Positions 34,901 to 45,124 of a stretch of DNA of 64,000 bases are shown in pieces. A program made the position numbers and the translations under genes. The stretch covers positions 372,001-436,000 of the forward strand of contig JAOTOM010004797.1 in the NCBI GenBank assembly GCA_034440615.1. The letters are read 5' to 3'. The stretch's first letter is position 1; every line of letters begins with the position of its first letter. The notes under the pieces were generated by a model. It worked only from the letters and a program-made list of their open reading frames with translations, was not told the origin of the DNA and did no database searches. The DNA is from Ashinkailepas kermadecensis. Lineage: Eukaryota; Arthropoda; Thecostraca; Neolepadidae.

Positions 34901-35990
34901 GCTGCCGATTGGCACTCTCCGACGGTCCCGTCACGGTGGAGGACGGTTTGGCGGTGGCAGAGACCATAACTGTGGCAGGTTTTTCCTCCGTACCCCATGG
35001 GCTGTTCCAACATATCTGTTTGGGGATAAAGGAGGCCCAGAGCGCGGCGCGGAAAACAACGGGCAAAGAATTTGCGTTCAATCTGTGCTTGCTCTTGGCA
35101 TAAATCCTTGAAGCTCCCGGTGTCTCCTTTATGTCTTGACAGGTCAACAGTATGCCCAGGCATTTGTCGAAGTCCAGGATAGTTGTCTGCTAGTGACGTA
35201 GCGAGGATGGAAACGACGATGATATTTGATGCAATGGCATGCCTGTTTCTATTGTACATTTTTGGAATGCATTTGGCAAATAAACAGAATGCTGTGGTGC
35301 TCACAGCTCCTCTTCAATGACTTCGCTGGCCATCGCCAGGACATTATCCTCTGAGGCAGTGATGAGCGGCATGTGTGGCAGATGACGCCGGCGATAAGTG
35401 TTCAACTGGCTGCAGCGAGAACAAAAATCTGCTTGTTGAGACGTTGAAGTAGTGGTTTTACACGAGTACATTTGTACATTTGCGACCCACAAAGAGGCAG
35501 AGTGACACTTGGAACTGGTCTAAATTGAGCATAGGTGTTTAAATTGAGACCAATTGCTATTCTCAGTATGACTGGTTTCACTTGAGACCAAACGATATTC
35601 TCCTTCCCGAGTCTTGAAAGTGGTTTCACATGAGTACATTTGTAAGTATCAACGCACTGGCATTCTCTTTTGAGAATGGTGTTCTCAGCATATCGCGAAC
35701 AGAGTGCTCGTTTTGTGTGGTATGACTTGAAGAGGGGAAAATAAGAACGTCTACTATTATCAGATAATATATACGCTTCTCACATTTTTCTCAGTGCGCA
35801 ACCATGAGATCTGAAGATGCCCAACCGCAGCCATAGAACACGAAGATATTCACCCGTAATCACGTTATCCGACAGTGTTCGGCCGCTGTCGCAGAATCTA
35901 TGCATGTCAGTGGGACGATCTAGGAGTGGCTCGATCTAGACATGTCTAGCAGCGGCCGTAGGAACAGGGCGCATCTGGCAACAGCCGCAC
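34900..35990. other. no recognisable gene
   Basis: Unique-looking sequence. Two GTTTCAC-TGAG...ACATTTGTA-like segments near 35455-35485 and 35620-35650 suggest a small diverged duplication. ORFs up to 142 codons are unassigned. Confidence 0.45.
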
Positions 35991-35993
35991 GAT

Positions 35994-36641
35994 CCAGCCG
36001 TGTCTGAGTCCTGCCGTGTTTCCAGCCGTGTCTGTGTTCTGCCGTGTCTCCAGCCGTGTCTGAGTCCTGCCGTGTCTCCAGCCGTGTCTGAGTCCTGCCG
36101 TGTCTCCAGCCGTGTCTGAGTCCTGCCGTGTTCCAGCCGTGTCTGAGTTCTGCCGTGTCTCCAGCCGTGTCTGAGTCCTGCCGTGTCTCCAGCCGTGTCT
36201 GAGTCCTGCCGTGTCTCCAGCCGTGTCTGAGTCCTGCCGTGTTTCCAGCCGTGTCTGAGTCCTGCCGTGTCTCCAGCCGTGTCTGAGTCCTGCCGTGTCT
36301 CCAGCCGTGTCTGAGTCCTGCCGTGTCTCCAGCCGTGTCTGAGTCCTGTCGTGTCTCCAGCCGTGTCTGAGTCCTGCCGTGTCTCCAGCCGTGTCTGAGT
36401 CCTGCCGTATCTCCAGCCGTGTCTGAGTCCTGCCGTGTTTCCAGCCGTGTCTGAGTTCTGCCGTGTCTCCAGCCGTGTCTGAGTCCTGCCGTGTCTCCAG
36501 CCGTGTCTGAGTCCTGCCGTGTTTCCAGCCGTGTCTGAGTCCTGCCGTGTCTCCAGCCGTGTCTGAGTCCTGCCGTGTCTCCAGCCGTGTCTGAGTCCTG
36601 CCGTGTTTCCAGCCGTGTCTGAGTTCTGCCGTGTCTCCAGC
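35994..36641. repeat. 28-bp minisatellite, part 1, about 23 copies
   Basis: Unit CCAGCCGTGTCTGAGTCCTG then CCGTGTCT. The 28-bp length means a single frame rotates through all phases and gives a 28-residue peptide period in the 250-codon minus ORF. The variants TTCC/CTCC and AGTTC/AGTCC are scattered. The array resumes at 36706 after an inserted retroposon. Confidence 0.95.
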
Positions 36642-36714
36642 TATGGGCGCCAAATGACCATGTAGTCGGCGCGCCCTTAAGCCCAAATAATCAATCAATC
36701 AATCAGTCTCCAGC
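36633..36714 (+). mobile_element. SINE-tail retroposon inside the 28-bp array
   Basis: The insert 36642-36705 contains the hairpin GGGCGC (36645-36650)/GCGCCC (36671-36676) with inner GAC/GTC pairing, then TTAAGCCCAAATAA and an AATC tetramer tail. It is flanked by GTCTCCAGC at 36633-36641 and 36706-36714. The nine-base duplication is part of the array unit, so array structure could mimic it, but the cut lies precisely within one unit. Confidence 0.8.
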
Positions 36715-36787
36715 CGTGTCTGAGTCCTGCCGTGTCTCCAGCCGTGTCTGAGTCCTGTCGTGTCTCCAGCCGTGTCTGAGTCCTGCA
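36706..36787. repeat. 28-bp minisatellite, part 2, about 3 copies
   Basis: Continuation of the same 28-bp array after the retroposon. Confidence 0.93.
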
Positions 36788-36954
36788 CGACCGCCCGCCC
36801 TCCAGAGTCCCTAGGACTCTGGCCCGGACTCTGCCTGTGACAGTCTTGCTCGCGACACAGACACACAGGAACTCGGCGATACTGTCGCTTGCATACAGAC
36901 TGCAGAGCGCTATGATGTCATCTCTGTATAACTCGGCCGTGGGAACTTTTCGAC

Positions 36955-36980
36955 ACACACACATGCACACAAACAAACAA

Positions 36981-37012
<32 letters not shown>

Positions 37013-37075
37013 ACACACACACACAGACCACACACACACACCGCACACAAATACACACACACAAACACACATCCG
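36955..37075. repeat. (CA)n microsatellite
   Basis: CA dinucleotides with several interruptions (CAAACAAACA, CTCACA, GACCACA). Confidence 0.95.
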
Positions 37076-37079
37076 CCGC

Positions 37080-38355
<1,276 letters not shown>

Positions 38356-38429
38356 ACCACTCACAAGCATACGCCAACACAGATCCATCATGACCAGATT
38401 TGGTCTCACGGACGCCGTCTACCACCGCA

Positions 38430-39085
38430 TCTCTCAGCTCGTGTGGGCCAGCGGAGCATTGCGGCGGCGGCGGCGCGGCCAGCGGTGGCAGCGGTGACGC
38501 ACAGCAGCGGGAGGAGAGCCGGCGGTGGCCACCGGCCGCCGGTCGTGACGCCCGCGCTGGGAACGTCGCGACCGCGGCGCACTTTTATTCCGACACACGG
38601 TCAGTCAACAGGCCGGTCTGCCGGCGTGCCGGCCGGCTCCCACGCTGCGGCGGCGGCGGCCGGCCGCTGCCTGCACCGGCGCGCACAGGCCGGCGCGTCG
38701 GACGTCCTCTCGCCGCCAGCCGGCGCACGCCCGAAAACCGCGCCGACGCGGCCGGTCGGCGCCGTGCAGCCGGCGGGCCGACCTCGGCGGCGCTGCGCCC
38801 GCCCCTGCGCTCGTCTGCACTGCTCCGCCGGAACACTGTCGGATGTCGGATCCGCGCCGCGTTCACACACCGCGCGGCCACTGCGCCGCACCCGACGCAA
38901 AAACGGCGCGGGATGAATGGGCGCCGGCGCGGCTGCATCAATGGGCGTCGGCGCGGCGGTCGAGGCGAACGCGGCGCGCGACATCCTGTCCCGGCGACAA
39001 AAACGACGCGGCCCGAGAGAAACGGCGTCGCTCGGCAGCGGTGCTCTCGGCCCACCTCCCTGCAGCCTGTCATCGCTGTCGAGTG
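38430..39085. other. CpG-rich block
   Basis: The densest CpG block in the window, with GCGGCGGCGG and GGCCGG words. Arg/Ala-rich ORFs up to 256 codons (plus) and 162 codons (two minus frames) overlap and have no recognisable domain. Its composition is like an unmethylated CpG island. Confidence 0.55.
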
Positions 39086-39103
39086 TCAACGTCGCCTCCG
39101 ACT

Positions 39104-39161
39104 ATCTTGGTTGGTTATTTGGGTTCAGGGGCGCATCGACTGCGTTGGCCATACAGCGCCC
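39104..39161 (-). mobile_element. SINE-tail retroposon copy
   Basis: On the minus strand the hairpin GGGCGC/GCGCCC (plus-strand 39156-39161 and 39129-39134) is followed by CCTGAACCCAAATAACC and an AACC-type tail. The left flank GTCGCCTCCGACTATC resembles the unit of the adjacent 31-bp array, so it probably inserted into that array. No clean target-site duplication is seen. Confidence 0.7.
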
Positions 39162-39173
39162 ATCCGATGACCC

Positions 39174-39260
39174 TGAGTCTATCGAGTCGTCGCCTCTGAC
39201 TATCTGAGTCTATCGAGTCGTCGCCTCTGACTATCTGAGTCTATCGAGTCGTCGCTCCCG
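39174..39260. repeat. 31-bp tandem repeat, about 3 copies
   Basis: Units GAGTCTATCGAGTCGTCGCC then TCTGACTATCT. A further diverged piece lies left of the inserted retroposon. Confidence 0.85.
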
Positions 39261-39264
39261 ACTG

Positions 39265-39850
39265 CCGAGTCGTGGCGATCAGTAGAGTTCGAAGGCTGCC
39301 GCTTGGCCCGAACAGGGTCGGACCGAGCCATTGGCCACAATCTGGGCCACCGGCGAAGGCGAGGCAGCACAGGTCACTGGCGCGACGACTCGGTCAAAAC
39401 ACGTCGGATGAACGAACAGAACGAGGTCGGGCAGCGTCCTTCACGGCAATAGAGCTGGGCGAGAGCTCCCGGGCTACGGCGAGGTCAGAGCTGCCACTCC
39501 CCATGGCAGGTCCAAACAGTGCGAGGGGCGAGTGAGCTCGGCCGGCTCGGCATTACCGTGAACAGTCAAGGGATAAGGGACTTGTCAAAGGGAAAAATGC
39601 ATTAAAAAGCCAGTAAACCCACCCGCAGCGATTTCATAGACCAGCCGTGAGTTTGTGAACGACGAGCATTGCATCAGAATATCCCACGACAAGCGTGGTG
39701 AAGTCCGCTAACATGCTCAAGGTCGACCGAACCCTCTCACGCGCTGTTCACCAACGATCCGTTCCCACAAACTGCTTGCATTCATGTTTCCTTGCGTGTG
39801 CCAGCCGCCGAATTTCCCGGCTAATGGCGTCGTGAGTGGAACCGTGAGAG
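39265..39850. other. no recognisable gene
   Basis: GC-rich then mixed sequence. Nothing is recognised. Confidence 0.5.
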
Positions 39851-39854
39851 AATG

Positions 39855-40510
39855 ATCAAGTTCGGACACTGTCGGAGCTGTGAGACCCTGCATCGCCGCT
39901 GAACACTGTCTGAGCCATGAGACCCGACATCGCCGCGGAACACTGTCGGAGACGTGAGACACTGTCGGAGCTGTGAGACAGTCCAAGCTGTGAGACACTG
40001 TCGGAGCCGTGAGACCCGACAGCGCCACGGGATACTGTCGGAGCCGTGAGACACCGTCGAGGACGTGAGACCCTGGAGGAGCTGTGAGACCCGACATCGC
40101 CGCGGAACACTGTCGGAGCTGTGAGACACCGTCGGAGCTGTGAGACCCTGGAGGAGCTGTGAGACCCGACAGCGCCGCGGAACACTGTCGGAGCCGTGAG
40201 ACACCGTCGGGGACGTGAGATCCTGTAGGAGCTGTGAGACCCGACAGCGCCGCGGAACACTGTCGAAGCCGTCAGACCCGACAGCGCCGCGGAACACTGT
40301 CGGAGCCGTGAGACACCGTCGGGGACGTGAGACCCTGTAGGAGCTGTGAGACCCGACAGCGCCGCGGAACACTGTCGAAGCCGTCAGACCCGACAGCGCC
40401 GCGGAACACTGTCGGAGCCGTGAGACACCGTCGGGGACGTGAGACCCTGGAGGAGCTGTGAGACCCGACAGCGCCGCGGAACACTGTCGGAGCCGTGAGA
40501 CACCGTCAGA
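39855..40510. repeat. roughly 75-bp minisatellite of 20-35 bp subunits
   Basis: Recurring blocks CCGACAGCGCCGCGGAACAC, TGTCGGAGCCGTGAGACACC and GTCGGGGACGTGAGACCCTG form a unit of about 75 bp. Shorter variants occur in which the middle block is replaced by CGAAGCCGTCAGAC. The right part (40080-40500) is more regular than the left. A 253-codon minus frame crosses it without a domain. Confidence 0.88.
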
Positions 40511-40894
40511 GCCGGTTTTCACCCGTGAGACGGTCCGGTCGGCTGCATGAGGCGCCGCTGTCACACTGGACGATGTCGTCATCCATCAGGGTGTCACTCT
40601 GCACAAAAGCGACGGCGCAATCGCCGCGGGCGGCAATACTGTCGCTCGCGTCAGCACTGCCAAACAAGGCTATCCGTGGCGCGCCGGCGCTGGGTCGGCA
40701 CAGCTCGGGTCGTCCCGGTCCAGGTCGGCAGACTCGGGCTCAGCAGGATCGTGGATCTCAGGCTGGGTTAGTGGAGCGCGTGCCGCGTTCCAGCACAGCC
40801 AAGTCGCGCAGATGGGTGTGGAGCTCGGCGTCCACCGCCGATCCACGCGTGCATCATGTCACGTCACATCATATCCCATCATGACAGGCTACGT

Positions 40895-41100
40895 CACGTC
40901 ACGACATGACACTTCACGTCATTTCAGGTGGAGTTGCGTCACGTCACGTCGCGACATGACACTTCACGTCATTTCAGGTGGCGTTGCGTCACGTCACGTC
41001 ACGACATGACACTTCACGTCATTTCAGGTGGCGTTGCGTCACGTCACGACACGACACTTCACGTCATTTCAGGTGGCGTTGCGTCACGTCACGTCACTCT
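40895..41100. repeat. 50-bp tandem repeat rich in ACGTCA, about 4 copies
   Basis: Units contain ACGTCACGTC, GACATGACACTTCACGTCAT and TTCAGGTGGCGTTGCGTC. Each copy has several TCACGTCA/ACGTCAC words, which resemble bZIP (CRE/ATF) half sites. A looser ACGTCA-rich stretch begins at about 40855. Confidence 0.9.
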
Positions 41101-41995
41101 ACATTGTGCCGTGTGACGGGACGTCGCGTTAGTATACAGAAGGTGACCGCAGAGTGTCCTCATGAACTGAGATACCCGGCCGGTGGCAGTGATGGCTTCT
41201 GTACATTCAGACCGTGTTGAAAATGCGCTGAGAATTCTGCGATGTCGTCTCTCACAGTGTTTTACACACGAGAAGTATCCCACAAACGCATGAGAACCGC
41301 AAGCGGGTGTCCCGGACGCGGTGCCTTAAAAACGTGAGATATTTCTAATCGCGGTGGGAAAATTACCCGGCAGCCAAGGGAATTTATTATTTTCGAATAT
41401 GTTCTCCTGTGAATCCAGATTTACCAAATGGCCGAAGGAAAGCTTCCCAGAAACGGCGTGTGTGAAAATGCGGCCGTCAGACGTGCTATCCATACGGCCC
41501 AGGCGGCCGGCATGAAATCAACTTCCGACGGCTGCGCGGCGGACCGTGCCAAATCGGGCCGTGGCCGCGCCGCCGCCGCCGCCGCCGCCGCCATTCACCG
41601 CCGGCTGCCGTCGCGACGCTGCCCTGTTTGCTCCAGGTAACCCTTTCTTCGACACGCCTGTCACGCGCACGTCCCGACGGCCGGCCGGATCGGCGCTAAG
41701 CCGTCACCGGAAGCCACGGTATTCACGGTGCGCCGACTTCCTGGCTGGCCGCCGAGGTGTGTGCGCGCTCATCGATGCGGCATTTCCTGCCGTGTCGGTG
41801 GGCACCGTCGCGATAGCCGGGGTCAGAGGTGGTGCCGTCATGGCGCCGGCATTTATTGCGTGAGCTTTCGCGGCACGTCGTGACGTGGGAGCTGGGAGAA
41901 ACGATTTCTCGGTATTTGTCGAGTATCCTGGTTGTGTTACTGGTGAGATAGACACGACGTGACACGGTCAGATTTGAACGTGTGATCCGTTTCTC
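41100..41995. other. no gene; CpG-rich segment at 41500-41700
   Basis: Includes a run of about 9 CCGCCG-type triplets at 41571-41592 and generally CpG-rich sequence to 41840. ORFs are composition-driven. Confidence 0.45.
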
Positions 41996-41998
41996 CGT

Positions 41999-42412
41999 GA
42001 AGTTAGCAACAGCCACAGGGGACGGCTCCAGCAGACAGCTCCAGCAAGAAGAAACTATGCCAACTGATTTACTGTTGTGGGGAAGATTTATGTAGATATA
42101 CACGGTAATGAATGGCGAAACAAGTCACAAATGAATGTACGACTATATAAATTTACTCCATGACATGAATTTAGTAACAATCGGTGTTTATTGCTGGAGC
42201 CGTGCATTGGAACAGCAACAATCACCGATTGTAACTAAATTCATGTCATGGAGTAAGTTTATATAGCCATGCACTCATCTGTATTTTGTTTTTCTTTGAA
42301 TACCTTATGCATAGCTGCAGAAATCTTCCCAATAACATTAATTTAGTTGGCATAGTTGCTGGTCGCTGGAGCCGTCTGCTGGAGCCGTCTTCTGTGGCTG
42401 TTGCTAACTTCA
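41999..42412. mobile_element. 414-bp near-perfect palindrome (fold-back/MITE-like)
   Basis: The left arm 41999-42205 and right arm 42206-42412 are inverted copies centred at about 42205. Paired blocks include GAAGTTAGCAACAGCCACAG with CTGTGGCTGTTGCTAACTTC, and ACTCCATGACATGAATTTAG with CTAAATTCATGTCATGGAGT, which is exact. CAATCGGTG pairs with CACCGATTG. Identity is about 85-90 percent by eye and drops sharply outside. No target-site duplication is evident. It is too short to encode protein. Confidence 0.85.
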
Positions 42413-42414
42413 AG

Positions 42415-44540
42415 AACATTTAATTCGTGTGATATTTGTAATATATGCACCATTTCGACGAGTGATGCTAGTGCAATTGTACCATTTGGTGCTTAACGTA
42501 CATTTTAGGCTATATTAGTCCTATCAAACCCATATTGTGCATGATGAAATTGTCTTATGATTGTGAAGCGCCACTCCTGTCTCCAAACTTGTTTTCTTGA
42601 TTTTCAGAATATTTGGTATTGGCTGTAGGTTACCTCGCACAAAAACTAAAATTATGAATCATCATTGAATAAATTTGCAGCGAAAACGATGCTTTTTGGA
42701 ACCGCCCGACACATTGACGGTAATTCGTAAATAATACAAGAAACTCATGCGTTTCGTCGGCGTGTCTTTCCTTCTTTGCCAACAGTCGAGTCCTTCCACG
42801 ATTTGTCACTAGAGCGCTAACAATGGCCAAGCTAATTGCGACCGCATTCCAAGCTTCCATCTTTGCCTCCGGTTTCGTGCCTGACGTCAATCGGAATGTG
42901 ACGTCATGAGACAACATGAATTATACAACGTGCCAGGATTATGCCGATGAAGATATGGATGAACTCAAATCCTATCTAAAATGTTTAATTCGTGGGTAGA
43001 GAAGCCATGTCATATAGCAAAAGAGCACGAGGAACTCACCATGTATAATGCAGGTCTTTACCAGCTGACCACCACATGCCGTCAGCTGTTGCTGTGCTGC
43101 CTTCTGTTCAGCCATCCTTGTATAATGAACACAAGCAATTCTTGCGGTTGGTTCGGAAAGTTTCGGTTGGCAGTAATTTCGATACCCGATGATTTTCCCA
43201 GTGCATTGTTGTACATTGTCATCATTAACCCTCACCCTCCGTGGCGAAGTGCGATTTAATAAAAAAAACTTGAGCACTCGGAGGGATATAAATTGTAAAG
43301 TTTCAGCACCAGTTCGCCCATCAATTCAACATCATGTGGCAAAATGGCATTCTAGCTCACTAGTTCCGGCATGAGTAACGTCATAATGACGTCATCTCCC
43401 GCGACTTTTGAACTAGATGAAGGGTGTGAAGAAAACGTCAAAAATCGAGGAGCAAAGATATTAAGCATCTGTTTCCGCCCATTGACAGCGAATTGAATGG
43501 CAAATAATGTTGCCGTCTCATAATTTTTATTCTTGTGCAACGTGGCTGTGAAAATATGCAAACTCAAGAAACATATTTTCACTTTGTTTTCGAAGTTCTC
43601 GACTTTTAAAAAAAACCTGGAATGCGTGTGATTCAGACTTGCATTGTGAATATTCATAGCACATTTAAAGTCAATACCTGTCAAAATGACTGAGGTATGG
43701 TGCAGCAAATGTCCAGTGATGGTCTCAGTACTGTACAGCAACTTAGTGTTGCACGTCGTCCCCGCACCGTTTGCCGTCATCATGGAGCCATCATCCGTGG
43801 CACTATAGTCTGACGTTGCTTGAAACCTTTTGAATTTTTCCATTGTTTTGATTTCAATTATCTCAAACATAATCAGGTTCCATATGCCTTCCATATGCTC
43901 AAACAAATTTTTGTATTGCTTCTATCGGGTTCCTGTAAAATCTTGCTGTACAAATATGCACCGCATGGGCATAAAAGACCAGATTCAATATTTGACCCCA
44001 GAATGCCACGTGACCCGCCATGACCTCGATCTTATCATTACTCACGTATGCTTGTCTTGCCTATCGTAGGATGCAATACGTATGACGCACTCAAATCCTG
44101 CCCATGCGCTGCTTAATTTTGTGATGTTCGACTTAGATTGAAACTTCGCCAAGTGGGTCAGGGTTAAGCTTCGGACTGACCTGTGCGATCACATGTAGTA
44201 CTTTGGTGAATCCAATTTAGCTCCCCTGAGCTCTTCGTGTTGCGCTCCATCGATTTCCGCCAAAAGAAACCAAATCGGCGCGGTGACTTTTCGATCTAAG
44301 CAGCGGGCAGGATCTGCCCTCCCCCCCCCCCCGGGGCGCGCGCCCGGCTGCCAACCTCAGTGGTGCGCGGGTTCATAGTGACGCTATTTATTTGCTATGG
44401 CAGGCATATCAAACTCATCACCAACTAAACCTTAAGACCAAAGAGTGCTAGCTGAGAGCGAAAGTGGTGTAGGGATGATAGTAAGGTGGACCACTTATAC
44501 GCAATATAGAACATTGCGTAGGGTGCCATCGATTGAGTTT
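42415..44540. other. unique-looking region with unrecognised minus ORFs
   Basis: Minus ORFs at 42630-42917 (95 codons) and 43352-43906 (184 codons) are the longest here. They lie in AT-rich sequence where long ORFs are less likely by chance. The 184-residue product has a basic, Asn/Thr/Phe-rich C-terminal half but no motif I recognise. A C-rich run lies at about 44319-44331. Confidence 0.35.
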
Positions 44541-44740
44541 CGACAGGTCGAGGCGTAGGGGTGTCGATTTGTGAGCCTTTGAAGGGGTCTTTCCCCCTCC
44601 CTATGTTGGCTTGTCCCCCCCCCCAACAATACATTTTCACCCTTTAACATTAGAGCCCCTGGGATGCGCCCCAATCAATTTAAACCCACTAATTTCCTCC
44701 ATATATTGCCACTTCCCCAATATTTTTTTAATCAACACCC
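44540..44740 (+). mobile_element. dispersed repeat fragment, copy 1
   Basis: Blocks in the order ATGTTGGCTT, CCCC-rich, CAATA, TTTTAACAT-like and GGGA...CCCAA recur at 58135-58260. Copies are strongly diverged, so the assignment is tentative. Confidence 0.45.
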
Positions 44741-45006
44741 GTGAGTCATGGTGTAGGTATAGGACAGCTCTAGACACTAACAGGTCTTCAGTCAAAAGAT
44801 GGTTGTTCAGTGGAGTAGGCTGCCTGGTGATATAGTGAGGTGTCCCTTGTTGAATGTGAATGTATGGTGAATCAATTCTTTATGTCCTATAATCTTATTT
44901 TTGAATTCTAAGTTGTGCAGCAGTGGGATAGAAATTGGTGTTGGATGGAGTGGGATTGATGCTGCTAGGTTTACCTGTGCAGATCCTATTAGGATGAGCC
45001 CTCTGT

Positions 45007-45067
45007 TGAATGGAATGGAATGGAATGGAATGTAATGAGATGGGATGGGATCGGATGGAATGGGAAG
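45007..45067. repeat. (GGAAT)n-like pentamer repeat
   Basis: Five clean GGAAT units followed by degenerate GGGAT/GGAT units. A purine-rich GA tract follows at 45085-45125. Confidence 0.88.
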
Positions 45068-45124
45068 GAAGAGGAGGAAAGAGGGAGATAGTGAGAGAGA
45101 GAGAGAGGGGGGGGGGAGGGAGAG

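Noticed and set aside
35994..36787. CRISPR-like array of 28-bp repeats
   Set aside because: There are no unique spacers between units, the units are directly contiguous, and the surrounding sequence is eukaryotic retroelement-rich DNA.
39717..40582. A 253-codon minus-strand Ser/Arg-rich protein
   Set aside because: It is a frame through the roughly 75-bp minisatellite, with other frames similarly open.
45007..45067. Human-type satellite II/III (GGAAT) as evidence of contamination
   Set aside because: Only about five clean pentamers followed by drift; short GGAAT runs arise readily, and the flanks match nothing human that I recognise.
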